64,000 nucleotides of DNA, from the NCBI RefSeq assembly GCF_002355475.1, contig NZ_AP014862.1, forward strand, positions 2,604,001 through 2,668,000. Reading direction: 5' to 3'. This stretch comes from Pseudomonas furukawaii. GTDB lineage: Bacteria > Pseudomonadota > Gammaproteobacteria > Pseudomonadales > Pseudomonadaceae. This document shows, one piece after another, positions 1 to 9,321 of this stretch; position 1 is the stretch's first letter; the number at the start of each line of letters is the position of its first letter. The notes below the pieces were generated by a model, which was given only the letters and a program-made list of their open reading frames with translations, searched no databases and was not told the origin of the DNA. A program made the position numbers and the translations under genes.

Positions 1-726
1 GTTGAAGAAATGCGGTCCGTTGGAGGGGCGTGCCTCCAGATCGATATCGTTGAATGCCAGCCAGACCTTCCAGTCGACATGTTCGGCGACCTGCGAACGA
101 CCGTAGGGGCTGAGATTCAGCAGCACGGTGTCGCGCAGGCCTTCCAGCGTGCGGATCTCCGGGTGCTCCTCGAGGTATTTCGGCGTACAGACCGGATAGA
201 TCACGTCGTGCATCAGGGGGTAGCTGCGGTAGCCCTCGCGAATCCTGGCCATCTTGGTGACGAAGATATCGGGGCGCACGCCGGGCTCCATGGACAGGAA
301 ATTCTGCGTGGTGATCAGGTTGAGGTCGACGTCCGGGTTCGCGCTGAAGAAGCCCGGCAATCTCGGGGCCAGCCAGTGCGCCGAGAACGCCGGTGAGCAG
401 CACAGGGTCAGCACGCGCCGGGTCGTGGTCTTGTTGCGGATGCGCTCGGCCGCCTGGGAGATGTTGACGAACGACAGCTGCACGGCATCGAAGAAAATCG
501 AGCCGGCCGCCGTGAGTTCCACTGCGCGGCCCTCGCGCTTGAACAGCTCGGCCCCCAGGTAACCCTCCAGCTCGCGAATCTGTCGGCTGATGGCCGCCTG
601 GGTCACGCAGAGGGCTTCGGCCGCGCGGGTGAAGTTCTGGTACTTGGCTGCCGCGACAAAGGATTTCACGGCGCGAAGCGACGGCATCTTGACCAGGGTC
701 TGATCGGGTTCGGTGTGTTTAACCAT
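1..726 (-). CDS. LysR-family transcriptional regulator, C-terminus cut by the window edge
   Basis: The reverse strand is open from an ATG at 726 down to base 1, so the 3' end lies outside the window. The translation begins MVKHTEPDQTLVKMPSLRAV and carries the usual LysR winged helix in the first 70 residues, including TRAAEALCVTQAAISRQIRE. A substrate-binding domain follows, with segments such as PDIFVTKMARIREGYRSYPL. It resembles the LysR protein at 9322-10275 in layout and wording (PVCTPKYLEEHPEIRTLEG against PVCTPRFLAQNPRITTLEG), so the two are paralogs of the GcvA-like type. It is divergent from the Rieske oxygenase gene at 972, with 245 bp between them, which is the usual position for a LysR protein that controls its neighbour. 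The effector is unknown. Confidence 0.9.
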   Translation of the reverse strand, partial: MVKHTEPDQTLVKMPSLRAVKSFVAAAKYQNFTRAAEALCVTQAAISRQIRELEGYLGAELFKREGRAVELTAAGSIFFDAVQLSFVNISQAAERIRNKTTTRRVLTLCCSPAFSAHWLAPRLPGFFSANPDVDLNLITTQNFLSMEPGVRPDIFVTKMARIREGYRSYPLMHDVIYPVCTPKYLEEHPEIRTLEGLRDTVLLNLSPYGRSQVAEHVDWKVWLAFNDIDLEARPSNGPHFFN

Positions 727-971
727 AACGGGAAGTAATCAAGATCCTGAATAAAAAGTCGGTTCTGTCCATTGGTGGCATCGCCCTAGACTGCGACCTG
801 CTGCAATCGCGGCGGGGCGGCTCAGCTGCGGGTTCGAGGTTATCCGAAAGGGCGCCCATGCAGATAGCCCTCACCCTGGAGAGTAGGGGCTGATGAGTCC
901 ATGACTCCGTTCTTCGCCGAATCACGCACGCACCGACAACTTCATGCGCCTGTTCTGGAGTGCCCATAACA
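727..971. promoter_or_regulatory. Divergent promoter region between the LysR and Rieske oxygenase genes
   Basis: No gene is visible here. The region must hold the promoters of both divergent genes. A short inverted repeat, GAGTC-cat-GACTC, lies at 895-907, about 65 bp before the oxygenase start, and could be a regulator site. I could not pick a convincing -35/-10 pair. Confidence 0.35.
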
Positions 972-2183
972 ATGGATAAAAACACCGCTGTATTAGCCCT
1001 GATCCGCCAACGCAAAGAGCGTCATGCCCTGCCTCGTGCGCTCTACAGCGACCCCGATGTCTATCGCCAGGATCTCGAACAGATCTGGCACAAGGAGTGG
1101 ATCTTCGCCGGCCATACTTTCGAATTGGAAAAGCCCGGCCAGTATCTGACCCTGCAGATCGGCGACTACCCCATCGCCGTGGTGCGCGGCGGCGACGGCC
1201 AGGTGCGGGCTTTCCACAATGCCTGCCGGCACCGTGGCTCCAAGGTCTGCACCGAAAGCAGCGGCAAGGTCGCCAAGCTGGTCTGCCCCTATCACAAGTG
1301 GACCTTCGACCTGGACGGCAAGCTGCTCTTCGCCGGCAACATGGGGCCCGAATTCAACGCGGCCGACTATGGCCTGAAACCGGCCCATTGCCAGGTGGTG
1401 AACAGCTACATCTACGTGTGCGTCGCCGACCAGGCGCCGGACTTCACCCGTTTCCGCGACGCCGTTTCGCCCTTCATCACGCCGCACAACCTGGATGACT
1501 GCAAGGTGGCGTTCGAGTCCAACCTGGTGGAGCGGGGCAACTGGAAACTCGTCTTCGAGAACAACCGCGAGTGCTACCACTGCGACGGTACCCACCCGGA
1601 ACTCCTCAACTCCTTCGTCGAGAACCTCTCGGTCGCGGGCGTCGGTGGCGAAGAAGATCCGGAACTGGTCGCGCACTGGAATCGTTGCGAGGCCGCCGGC
1701 CTGCCCAGTCGACTGGTGATGGACGAGGCCGGGCAGTTCCGCATGACCCGCATTCCGCTGTCGGCCGGTGCCGTGAGCTACACCATGGATGGCAAGCCCG
1801 CCGTGGCCGGGCGCCTGGACCGCAGCGGCGAGGCCGATATCGGCGCGCTGCTGTACTTCAACTATCCCTCCACCTGGAACCATTTCCTGGGGGACCATGC
1901 CCTGAGTTTCCGCGTGTTGCCCCAGGGCCCCAACGAAACCCTGGTGACCACCAAATGGCTGGTGCCCAAGGATGCAAAGGAAGGCATCGACTACGACATC
2001 GAGCGCCTGACCAAGGTCTGGATCGCCACCAACGACCAGGACCGGCGCCTGGTCGAGAACTCGCAGGCCGGGGTGAGTTCACCCGCCTACGAGCCCGGGC
2101 CTTACTCCTCGATCGCGGAAAACGGCGTCTGCCAGTTCGTGGACTGGTACTGCGCGACCATGACCGATCGGCTGGCCGACTGA
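972..2183 (+). CDS. GbcA-like Rieske non-heme iron oxygenase, alpha subunit (quaternary ammonium demethylase type)
   Basis: 403 residues from the ATG at 972; an in-frame GTG at 960 is less likely. The Rieske cluster ligands are Cys85-x-His87 and Cys105-x2-His108. The mononuclear iron site is in NRECYHCDGTHPE (His203, His208) with a later acidic ligand in NDQDRR (354-359). The NRECYHC and ATNDQDRRL wording matches glycine betaine monooxygenase GbcA and stachydrine demethylase rather than classical aromatic dioxygenases. The expected reaction is oxidative N-demethylation of a quaternary amine, releasing formaldehyde and needing a flavin/ferredoxin reductase. No reductase gene is present in the window. 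The betaine-type ABC importer at 3452-6718 supports a quaternary ammonium substrate, but which one is not shown. Confidence 0.88.
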   Translation: MDKNTAVLALIRQRKERHALPRALYSDPDVYRQDLEQIWHKEWIFAGHTFELEKPGQYLTLQIGDYPIAVVRGGDGQVRAFHNACRHRGSKVCTESSGKVAKLVCPYHKWTFDLDGKLLFAGNMGPEFNAADYGLKPAHCQVVNSYIYVCVADQAPDFTRFRDAVSPFITPHNLDDCKVAFESNLVERGNWKLVFENNRECYHCDGTHPELLNSFVENLSVAGVGGEEDPELVAHWNRCEAAGLPSRLVMDEAGQFRMTRIPLSAGAVSYTMDGKPAVAGRLDRSGEADIGALLYFNYPSTWNHFLGDHALSFRVLPQGPNETLVTTKWLVPKDAKEGIDYDIERLTKVWIATNDQDRRLVENSQAGVSSPAYEPGPYSSIAENGVCQFVDWYCATMTDRLAD

Positions 2184-2204
2184 GTCCCGCTCGCCTTCAG
2201 CGTG

Positions 2205-2241
2205 GCCCCGTCTCACCCATCGGGTGATGCGGGGCTTTTTT
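2205..2241 (+). terminator. Rho-independent terminator after the Rieske oxygenase gene
   Basis: A stem with GCCCCG at its base on one side and CGGGGC on the other, extended inward by CACCC/GGGTG, has a three-base loop and is followed by six T residues. It starts 22 bp after the oxygenase stop codon and ends before the EamA gene. Confidence 0.85.
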
Positions 2242-2281
2242 GTGCAAGGCCCCAGTGGCCAGGAACCCGGTGCTGCATCAC

Positions 2282-3202
2282 ATGAACTCGCATTCTCGTC
2301 GAATGGGTTACGCCAGGGGCTTCGCCCTGGTGCTGCTGGCGGCGTTCTGTTACGGCCTGCAGCCGTTGTTCGCTCAATACGCCTACGAAGGCGGCGCCGA
2401 CCCGATAGGGCTTCTGTTGGCGCGTTTCGCCATCGCCACGGGCGTCCTCCTTGTGTTCCTGCGCTGCCGTGGCATCGCCCTGCCCAGGGGCCGGCTGGCG
2501 CGACAGAACCTGTTGCTCGGGCTCGGTTACGGGCTCGCCGCGCTGGGCTATTACAGTGCCGCCCGCAGCACCTCGGTCAGCCTGGCGATCATCCTGGTGT
2601 ACAGCTTCCCGGCGTTCGTCACGGTCGTTTCCATCACCTGCCTGGGGGAGCGCGCCAGTGCGCTCAAGCTGGCCAGCCTGGCACTGGCCCTGGGTGGGGT
2701 GTCGATGGCCACCGGGCTCAGCCTGTCCGGCGCGTCGATCGGTGCACTATGGGCGCTGCTGGCCGCCGTCTGCTACGGCGCCTCGATCATCTACGGCACC
2801 CATCGGATCAGCCATGAGAGCCCAGTGGCTTCCGCGGCCATGCTGCTGCTGGGCTGTGCGCTGAGTTTCGCCGTGGCGGCCGCCCTGCAGGGCGCCGCAT
2901 TGCCCGCGACCGCCTTTGCCTGGTGGTCGACCCTGGGCCTGGCGCTGTTCGCCACGCTGGTACCGGTGGCGGCATTCCTGGCCGGCTCGCCGCGCATCGG
3001 CCCGTCGGCGGCCGCCACCCTGTCGACCCTGGAGCCGGTGGTGGCCGTGACCATCGCGGTATTGCTCATGGGCGAGCGGGTCACCTTCTCCATGCTGGCC
3101 GGCGGCGCGATGGTGATGCTCGCGGCCGTTCTGCTGGCACGTCCGGCACCCTCCGAGCGGGAGTTCGCCGCCCTGGAAGGTTCTTCGGCAGGCGATCGAT
3201 AA
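2282..3202 (+). CDS. EamA/DMT-superfamily transporter (10 TM)
   Basis: 306 residues from ATG 2282 (MNSHSRRMGYARGFALVLLA). An upstream in-frame start at 2240 falls inside the terminator region and is less likely. The protein is almost entirely hydrophobic and shows two EamA repeats of about five membrane helices each; the second begins near LSGASIGALWALLAAVCYGA. The end of repeat one has STSVSLAIILVYSFPAF and that of repeat two GPSAAATLSTLEPVVAVTIA, both typical of the RhaT/EamA family. Members usually export amino acids or small metabolites. It may remove an intermediate or formaldehyde-derived product of the neighbouring pathway, but that is only context. It is separated by terminators on both sides, so it is probably its own transcript. 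Confidence 0.88.
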   Translation: MNSHSRRMGYARGFALVLLAAFCYGLQPLFAQYAYEGGADPIGLLLARFAIATGVLLVFLRCRGIALPRGRLARQNLLLGLGYGLAALGYYSAARSTSVSLAIILVYSFPAFVTVVSITCLGERASALKLASLALALGGVSMATGLSLSGASIGALWALLAAVCYGASIIYGTHRISHESPVASAAMLLLGCALSFAVAAALQGAALPATAFAWWSTLGLALFATLVPVAAFLAGSPRIGPSAAATLSTLEPVVAVTIAVLLMGERVTFSMLAGGAMVMLAAVLLARPAPSEREFAALEGSSAGDR

Positions 3203-3276
3203 CATGGGGTTATGGTTACGGGCGAACAAATGTCGTTGGACGCTGTAAGGCCCAGACCCTAATTTGAAGCTGCAAC

Positions 3277-3305
3277 GCGACAGTCATCAAACGCTGTCGC
3301 TTTTA
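3277..3305 (+). terminator. Probable rho-independent terminator after the EamA gene
   Basis: GCGACAG and CTGTCGC form a perfect 7-bp stem around a 10-base loop, followed directly by TTTTAAT. It lies in the 249-bp gap before the ABC transporter operon. The rest of that gap must contain the operon promoter. The nonamer TGGACGCTG occurs twice there, at 3237 and 3371. Confidence 0.65.
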
Positions 3306-3451
3306 ATGGAGCAGGAATTTCTGCGCGCCGGTTTGCCCACGTCAAAGAACGAGTGGAACTCCGGTATTGCTGGACGCTGATCAGATGCCAACTGATGCAT
3401 GAAAAGCGTGAAGCCGACTGACTGGTTGATAAGCATAAGAACGAGGGTTGT

Positions 3452-4624
3452 ATGAATCAGGCCGACGATATTCTTTCGGTAAAGAACATCTTCAAGGTAT
3501 TCGGGCCGCGTCCGGAAGTTGCCATGGAGATGTTACGCAACGGCGCCGACAAGGATGAAATATTCCGCAAGACCGCGCATGTCGTCGGTGTGTTCGACGC
3601 CAGCTTTTCAGTCAGGCGTGGCGAAATCTTCGTGATCATGGGGCTGTCCGGTTCCGGGAAGTCGACCATGGTGCGTTTGTTCAACCGCCTGATCGAGCCC
3701 ACCTCCGGCAGTATCCACCTGAATGGCCGCGAGATTACCGGCCTGTCGGACAAGGACCTGCTGGACGTCCGTCGCAAGGAGATGGGCATGGTCTTCCAGT
3801 CGTTCGCGCTGATGCCGCACATGAGCGTGCTGGAAAACACCGCTTTCGGCCTGGAGATATCCGGTGTGAGCGAGCGCGAGCGCCATGCCCGCGCCGCCGA
3901 GGCGCTGAGCCAGGTCGGCCTGGCCGGCCAGGAGCACAGCTACCCGCACCAGCTGTCCGGTGGCATGCAGCAGCGCGTGGGGCTGGCCCGCGCGCTGGCC
4001 AACGACCCCACCATCCTGCTGATGGACGAAGCCTTCTCCGCGCTGGACCCACTGATTCGCAGCGAGATGCAGGGCGAGCTGATGCGCCTGCAGGCCGAGC
4101 AGCAGCGCACCATCATCTTCATCTCCCACGACATCGAGGAGGCCATTCGGATCGGCCATCGCATCGCGATCATGGAGGGCGGCCGGGTGGTGCAGATCGG
4201 CACGCCCCAGGAGCTCCTGAACCAACCCGCCAACGAGTACGTTGAGACCTTCTTCAAGGGCTTCGACAGCTCCCGGGTACTGAAGGCCGGCGATGTCGCG
4301 CAGCTCGATCCGGCGATGGTCTGCCGGGTCAACGGCAAGGCCCCGCGCTTCAAGGCGGGCGTTCCGTTCGGATACCTGATCGACGAGCGCGACCAACTGC
4401 TGGCCGTGGTGGGCGCCGACGAAACCGGCGGCGCGCTGTCCGGGTTGCCGGACGAGGCGCTCAGCCTGCACAGGCAGCACCCCGTCTACACCGACACGCC
4501 CCTGCATGACGTGCTGGATATCGTCGCGGCACTGCCTTACCCCGTGCCCGTCCTGGACCACAGTGGTGTTCTCAAGGGCACCATTTCCAAGAACCAGCTG
4601 TTGCACACCTTGAGCCGCCATTGA
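3452..4624 (+). CDS. proV: Glycine betaine/choline-type ABC transporter, ATP-binding subunit
   Basis: 390 residues. The Walker A motif GLSGSGKST is at 64-72, the ABC signature LSGGMQQR at 168-175 and Walker B with the catalytic acid ILLMDEAF at 188-195. The N-terminal extension containing [19 protein letters not shown], and a C-terminal region of about 110 residues of CBS-like character, place it in the ProV/OpuAA/CbcV group. It energises uptake of quaternary ammonium compounds through the ProW homolog encoded 52 bp downstream. In pseudomonads such systems serve either osmoprotection or catabolic uptake; the adjacent demethylase favours uptake for growth. The start ATG at 3452 follows a purine-rich stretch (ACGAGGGTTGT). 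Confidence 0.93.
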   Translation: MNQADDILSVKNIFKVFGPRPEVAMEMLRNGADKDEIFRKTAHVVGVFDASFSVRRGEIFVIMGLSGSGKSTMVRLFNRLIEPTSGSIHLNGREITGLSDKDLLDVRRKEMGMVFQSFALMPHMSVLENTAFGLEISGVSERERHARAAEALSQVGLAGQEHSYPHQLSGGMQQRVGLARALANDPTILLMDEAFSALDPLIRSEMQGELMRLQAEQQRTIIFISHDIEEAIRIGHRIAIMEGGRVVQIGTPQELLNQPANEYVETFFKGFDSSRVLKAGDVAQLDPAMVCRVNGKAPRFKAGVPFGYLIDERDQLLAVVGADETGGALSGLPDEALSLHRQHPVYTDTPLHDVLDIVAALPYPVPVLDHSGVLKGTISKNQLLHTLSRH

Positions 4625-4676
4625 GCGAATCCCTCGACCACGCAACAGCCGCCACTTCGGAGAGCAGGTAGCCGTC

Positions 4677-5630
4677 ATGTCTGAATTCAGTTTTCTCGAT
4701 CCGTTCCAGAGCGCCGTCATCCCGCTGGGTGACTGGGTTGAAACCACCCTGAGATGGTTGGTGCACAACTTCCGCGATGTCTTCCGTGCCATCCGCTGGC
4801 CCATCGACCAGGTGCTCAATGGCATCGAATACAGCCTGCAGAGCATCCCGCCGACCATCGGCATCATCCTGTCCTCCTTGCTGGGCTGGCAGCTGGCCGG
4901 CAGGCGCATGGCGCTGCTGTGCTTCGTCACCCTGACCCTGCTCGGCCTGATCGGCGTCTGGTCGGAGTCCATGACCACCCTGGCGCTGGTACTGACCTCG
5001 GTGTTCTTCTGCGCGCTGATCGGCATCCCGCTGGGCATTCTCTGCGCCCGCAGCGACCACCTGGAGCGGGTGGTGCGTCCGGTGCTCGACGCCATGCAGA
5101 CCCTGCCGGCGTTCGTCTACCTGGTGCCCGTGGTGATGCTGTTCGGCATCGGCAACGTGCCCGGTGTGCTGGTGACCATCGTGTTCGCCCTGCCGCCGCT
5201 GGTGCGCCTGACCAACCTGGGGATTCGCCAGGTGCCCGAAGACAAGATCGAGGCGGCCCGCGCTTTCGGCTGCACGCCGCGGCAGATGCTGACCCGCGTG
5301 CAGTTGCCGCTGGCCACCTCCACCATCATGGCCGGCATGAACCAGACCCTGATGCTCTCGCTGTCGATGGTGGTGATCGCCTCGATGATCTCCGTCGGCG
5401 GCCTCGGGCAGATGGTCCTGCGCGGCATTGGCCGCCTGGACATGGGCCTGGCCACCGTCGGCGGGGTAGGGCTGGTGCTGCTGGCCATCTTCCTCGACCG
5501 CCTGACCCAGGCCATGGGTGCGCGCACCAGCGCCGACCCGAGCCTGCGCTGGTACCACACCGGCCCCGTCGGCGCTCTGCTGCGCCTGTGCGGTGCCGGA
5601 CAACCCGCCGGGCGGCGCAAGACCGCCTGA
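4677..5630 (+). CDS. proW: Glycine betaine/choline-type ABC transporter, permease subunit
   Basis: 317 residues with at least six membrane segments. The binding-protein-dependent transport signature is visible in the cytoplasmic loop as [20 protein letters not shown] (about residues 190-209), which contacts the ATPase. The N-terminal half starts with an amphipathic stretch ([19 protein letters not shown]) before the first helices, as in ProW and CbcW. It is the second gene of a proV-proW-proX operon; the spacing to proX is 56 bp. The protein forms the inner-membrane channel for the substrate delivered by the binding protein at 5687. No unusual feature is seen. Confidence 0.93.
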   Translation: MSEFSFLDPFQSAVIPLGDWVETTLRWLVHNFRDVFRAIRWPIDQVLNGIEYSLQSIPPTIGIILSSLLGWQLAGRRMALLCFVTLTLLGLIGVWSESMTTLALVLTSVFFCALIGIPLGILCARSDHLERVVRPVLDAMQTLPAFVYLVPVVMLFGIGNVPGVLVTIVFALPPLVRLTNLGIRQVPEDKIEAARAFGCTPRQMLTRVQLPLATSTIMAGMNQTLMLSLSMVVIASMISVGGLGQMVLRGIGRLDMGLATVGGVGLVLLAIFLDRLTQAMGARTSADPSLRWYHTGPVGALLRLCGAGQPAGRRKTA

Positions 5631-5686
5631 GCCTCGCGATTCGATCTGCCGAACCCGACAAGAACCCACAAGAAAGGTACGAGACG

Positions 5687-6718
5687 ATGCATCGATCCAA
5701 GTTCTCCCGCAGCCTCCTGCAATGCGCCACCGCGCTGTCCCTGGCCGTCGCCGCCCTCGGTGCCGGCGCTTCGACCGACAAGCCCGGCGAGGGCGTCGAG
5801 GTCACGCCGATCTTCCCCTCCATCGCCGAGGAGCGCTTCCGTGGCGAAGTGGCGATGGAAGGCCTGCGCGAACTGGGCTACGACGTCCAGGAGCCGAAGG
5901 AGACCGAGTACGGCGTGATGATGGTGGCCCTGGCCAGTGGCGACGCCGATTTCACCGTGCACCTCTGGGAAAAGCTGCATGACAAGTTCTACCAGCAGGC
6001 GGGCGGCGATGAGGTGATGGTCAAGACCGGCAACATCCTGCCGGGCGTCAGCCAGGGTTACCTGATCGACAAGAAGACCGCCGACCAATACGGCATCAAG
6101 TACATCACCGACCTGAAGAAGCCCGAGATCGCCAAGCTGTTCGACACCGATGGCGACGGCAAGGCCGACCTGACCGGCTGCAACCCGGGTTGGGGCTGCG
6201 AGCTGGTCATTTCCCACCACATGAAGGCCTATGACCTGGACGACAGCGTGCACGTCAACCAGGGCTCGTATTTCGCCCTCATGGCCGACACCATCACCCG
6301 CTACAAGGAAGGCAAGCCGATCCTCTACTTCACCTGGGTGCCCCAGTGGATTGCCAGCGTGCTGGTGGAGAACACGGACGTGGTATGGCTGGAAGTGCCG
6401 AAGACCGACCTGCCGGACGGCAACAACGATGTCGACACCCTGTACAAGGGCAAGAACCTCGGGTTCGCCGTGGACAAGGTCGTGGCGGTCCTGAACAAGG
6501 ACTTCGCCGACGAGAACCCGGCGGCCGTGAAGTTCCTCTCGCTGGTGCAGATCAGCACCGGTGACGAGAGCGCGCAGAACCTGAAGATGCAGCAGGGCGA
6601 GAAGAAGCCCGCCGACATCGAGCGTCACGCCAAGGAGTGGATCGCCGCCCATCGCCAGCAGTTCGATGCCTGGCTCCAGGAATCCCGCGCCGCCGCGGCC
6701 AGCCAGGCCAAGCAGTAA
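5687..6718 (+). CDS. proX: Glycine betaine/choline-type ABC transporter, periplasmic substrate-binding protein
   Basis: 343 residues from ATG 5687, preceded by AGAAAGG. A Sec signal peptide (about residues 1-28, ending near LGAGAS) precedes the OpuAC fold. Several Trp and Tyr residues that could build the aromatic cage for a trimethylammonium group are present (HLWEKLH, NPGWGCELV, YFTWVPQWI). GCNPGWGCE contributes two cysteines that may form a disulfide, as in ProX of Escherichia coli. The protein should bind the substrate and hand it to ProW. The ligand cannot be decided by eye: betaine, choline, carnitine, proline betaine or another onium compound are all possible. Confidence 0.92.
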   Translation: MHRSKFSRSLLQCATALSLAVAALGAGASTDKPGEGVEVTPIFPSIAEERFRGEVAMEGLRELGYDVQEPKETEYGVMMVALASGDADFTVHLWEKLHDKFYQQAGGDEVMVKTGNILPGVSQGYLIDKKTADQYGIKYITDLKKPEIAKLFDTDGDGKADLTGCNPGWGCELVISHHMKAYDLDDSVHVNQGSYFALMADTITRYKEGKPILYFTWVPQWIASVLVENTDVVWLEVPKTDLPDGNNDVDTLYKGKNLGFAVDKVVAVLNKDFADENPAAVKFLSLVQISTGDESAQNLKMQQGEKKPADIERHAKEWIAAHRQQFDAWLQESRAAAASQAKQ

Positions 6719-6725
6719 CGCTCTT

Positions 6726-6748
6726 AGGTGCCCGTTCTGCGGGCACCT
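6726..6748 (+). other. Intercistronic hairpin between proX and the MmgE/PrpD gene
   Basis: AGGTGCCCG and CGGGCACCT form a perfect 9-bp stem around TTCTG. The following CTTCCCCT is not a clean T-run, so this may be a weak terminator or an RNA-stabilising 3' hairpin that lowers expression of downstream genes. Confidence 0.6.
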
Positions 6749-6786
6749 CTTCCCCTCCGACTCGATCTCGTCTGTGGAGTGTCCAC

Positions 6787-8136
6787 ATGTCGCTTTATGC
6801 GTTCGTCCGCGATTTCCGCTTCCGCGATGCCCCGTCCCATACCCGCGAGCTGTTGCAGACCTGCTTGCTGGATATCCTCGGGGTGGCGGCCGGTGCCCGT
6901 GACAACACCACCAGCCAGGCGCTCAAGCAGTACGCGCTGAGCCATTATCCGGCTGGAAAGCTGGCCAGCCGCCTGCTCTTCGACGGTCGTCCGGTGCATC
7001 CGCTGGGCGCGGCCTGGGCGGGTGGTTTCAGCGTCGACAGCCTCGATGCCCATGAGGGCCACTTCACCTCCAAGGGCCATGCCGGCGCCACCGTGGTGCC
7101 GGCCTTGCTCGCGATCGTCGACGCATGCCGCGAGCAGGGCAGGAGCATCAGTGGCGAGGAACTCCTCAGCGCCCTCTGCATCGGCTATGAGACCGCCCTG
7201 CGTGCCGGCGCGGCGCTGATGGCGACCGCCCCCGAATACCATGCTTCCGGCGCCTTCTCGGGCGTCGGCGTCGTCTGTGGCGGCGCACGCTTGTTGGGCC
7301 TGGACGAGCAGCGCTTCCGCCATGCCCTGGGGATCGCCGAGTACTTCGGCCCACGCTGCCCGATGATGCGCCTGGTCGACCATCCCTCCATGCTGCGCGA
7401 TGCCCATGGCGCCGGCGCCTACGCCGGCCTCAACGCCCTGTTGCTGGCCCAGGCCGGTGTCACCGGGGCGCCGGCCGAAACGGTGGAAGACGAGGCGGTG
7501 GCCGCTCACTGGCGGGACATCGGCCAGCGCTGGGAGATCGACGCCCAGTACTTCAAACCCTGGCCGGTCTGTCGCTGGGCCCAGCCGGCGCTGACCGCCA
7601 TGACCCGCCTCATGGCCGAGTATCCGCAGATCCGTGGCGAGAACATCGAGCGCATCCAGGTGCAGACCTTCCACGAATCCATGCGCCTGCAAGGGCATAC
7701 CCCATCCAATGCCGACGAGGCCCAGTACGCGCTGGCCTTTCCGCTGGCGGCCCTGGTGGTGCGCGGACAGGTCGGCCCCTTGGAGGTGACGGGGGAGGCA
7801 ATCCATGCCCCCGACATCCTCGCGGTCAGCCAGCGCATCGACATCGTCGAGAGCGAGGAGCTTTCCGAGCGATTCCCCAATGAGATCCTGTCCAGGGTCG
7901 TGGTCCAGCTCAAGGATGGCCAGGCGCTCACCAGTCCGATCACCGCCGCCAAGGGCGATCCCGAAACGGCCATGACCCGCGCGGAGTTCCTCGCCAAGTT
8001 CAGCCTGCTGGCCGGGATCAGCCTGGCCCCGGAGCAACGGCTGGGCATCGAACAGGCCATCGCGGCGCTGCCGGGCAGCGCCAGCTGCGAGACGCTGTTC
8101 GCCTTGCTGTTCGAGCAGGCGGGTTCGCCCTGGTGA
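6787..8136 (+). CDS. MmgE/PrpD-family protein (putative hydratase, decarboxylase or epimerase)
   Basis: 449 residues from ATG 6787, which follows TGTGGAG at suitable distance. The family signature is spread over the chain: LLQTCLLDILGVAAGARDNT near the start, AAWAGGFSVDSLDAHEG around residue 80 and FKPWPVCRWAQPALTAM in the second half. The family includes 2-methylcitrate dehydratase, cis-aconitate decarboxylase and iminodisuccinate epimerase, so a beta-elimination or proton-abstraction reaction on a carboxylate is expected. It is not close to the PrpD at 15005-16489. Its position between the betaine importer and a GlxA-type regulator suggests a step in breakdown of the imported compound. The substrate is unknown. 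Confidence 0.85.
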   Translation: MSLYAFVRDFRFRDAPSHTRELLQTCLLDILGVAAGARDNTTSQALKQYALSHYPAGKLASRLLFDGRPVHPLGAAWAGGFSVDSLDAHEGHFTSKGHAGATVVPALLAIVDACREQGRSISGEELLSALCIGYETALRAGAALMATAPEYHASGAFSGVGVVCGGARLLGLDEQRFRHALGIAEYFGPRCPMMRLVDHPSMLRDAHGAGAYAGLNALLLAQAGVTGAPAETVEDEAVAAHWRDIGQRWEIDAQYFKPWPVCRWAQPALTAMTRLMAEYPQIRGENIERIQVQTFHESMRLQGHTPSNADEAQYALAFPLAALVVRGQVGPLEVTGEAIHAPDILAVSQRIDIVESEELSERFPNEILSRVVVQLKDGQALTSPITAAKGDPETAMTRAEFLAKFSLLAGISLAPEQRLGIEQAIAALPGSASCETLFALLFEQAGSPW

Positions 8137-8161
8137 CAGTTGTTCAGCGGTGAGGTGAGCG

Positions 8162-9268
8162 ATGAGAACGTCATTCGAGAGTGTGTTGAAGTGCAAGAAC
8201 CTGGCGCATCTGGACAAGGCCAGCGGCGTGGGGGTGAGGCTGCCCGTCCGGCGAGTGGCCTTCATCCTGCGCGAGCATTTCTCGATGATGGCCTTCACCG
8301 GGGCGGTGGATGCCCTGGTAACGGCCAACCTCATGAGCTCGAGTCCGGTGTTCGAGGTGCTGGTCGTCGGCGGCGAGAGCAATCTGGTCGTGAGCGATCT
8401 GGGCATCGCCATCTCCGCCGATTGCTCCTTGGCCGAAATGGAAGAGCGGCACCTGGATATCCTGGTGGTGTGCGGCGGCTACCGCGTCCGCCTGCAGGGT
8501 GATCCGCAGCTGCGCGCGAAACTGCGTCAGGCCGACACCTCAGGTGCTGTGCTGGGCGGCTTGTGGAACGGAGCCTACTTCCTGGCCGAGGCCGGGTTGC
8601 TGGATGGCCATGAATGCGCGTTCCATCCGGACGGTCGGGCGATGATGGCGGAGCTCTTTCCCAAGGTGCGGGTGACCACCCACTCCCATGTGCTCGACCG
8701 CAAGCGCCTGAGCTGTGCGGGCGCGAACAGCTCGCTGGGCATGATGCTGGAAGTGGTGGGACACAGTGCCGGCCAGGATCTGGTGGATGCCGTGGAGGAG
8801 GTCCTGGGGTGCGACAAGATGCGGGAAACCGTTGATATTTCCGTGGTGTCGATCGACTTCGATCCAACCTTGCCACGCCCCCTCAAGCTCGCCCTGGAAC
8901 TCATGCACAGCAACATCGAGGACCCCATCGAAATAGTCGAGATCGCGCGCTATGCACGCATCTCCAGACGGCACCTGGAGCGCCTGTTCCGCCGCTACGT
9001 GAAGGCGACCCCGCCACGCTACTACATGGAGCTGAGGCTCACCCACGCCCGTCAACTGCTGCAGCACACCAACAAGTCCATGACGGAAATATCGGTCGCG
9101 AGCGGCTTTGCGACGCTTCCTCATTTCAGTCGCTGCTTTCGCGAGAAGTTCGATGTGGCGCCTGGCGAGTTCCGCTCCCGTTCCCAGTTCCGGGTCGGAA
9201 CGAGCACGGAGCTGCCAGCGAAGTCCCGCCGGACGACGGGCGGCCTCCGTACCGGAACGGGCGGATAA
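8162..9268 (+). CDS. GlxA-family transcriptional regulator (DJ-1/PfpI-like domain plus AraC HTH)
   Basis: 368 residues starting 25 bp after the MmgE/PrpD gene. Residues about 28-210 form a DJ-1/PfpI-like domain. The stretch that carries the nucleophilic Cys in active members reads GGLWNGAYFLAEAGLL, with Trp-Asn where Cys-Thr is usual, so this is a sensor and not an enzyme. Residues about 240-340 hold two AraC-type HTH motifs (IEIVEIARYARISRRHLERL and MTEISVASGFATLPHFSRCF). The architecture is that of GbdR, CdhR and ArgR, which control betaine, carnitine and arginine catabolism. It is the best candidate activator of region A. A close paralog lies at 38525-39562. The last 30 residues are a basic, low-complexity tail. 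Confidence 0.92.
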   Translation: MRTSFESVLKCKNLAHLDKASGVGVRLPVRRVAFILREHFSMMAFTGAVDALVTANLMSSSPVFEVLVVGGESNLVVSDLGIAISADCSLAEMEERHLDILVVCGGYRVRLQGDPQLRAKLRQADTSGAVLGGLWNGAYFLAEAGLLDGHECAFHPDGRAMMAELFPKVRVTTHSHVLDRKRLSCAGANSSLGMMLEVVGHSAGQDLVDAVEEVLGCDKMRETVDISVVSIDFDPTLPRPLKLALELMHSNIEDPIEIVEIARYARISRRHLERLFRRYVKATPPRYYMELRLTHARQLLQHTNKSMTEISVASGFATLPHFSRCFREKFDVAPGEFRSRSQFRVGTSTELPAKSRRTTGGLRTGTGG

Positions 9269-9321
9269 GATCGAGGAGGGCGCCCGGCAATTCTTCGGGG
9301 GGGATCACCCGTGCTGCCGCG

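Noticed and set aside
3237-3379. Two TGGACGCTG nonamers before the ABC transporter genes as GbdR-like operators
   Set aside because: They are 134 bp apart and I cannot match them to a remembered consensus. I mention them only as sequence in the gap.
3452-6718. ProVWX as a purely osmoprotective system
   Set aside because: Not excluded, but the neighbouring demethylase and GlxA-type regulator make catabolic uptake the better reading.
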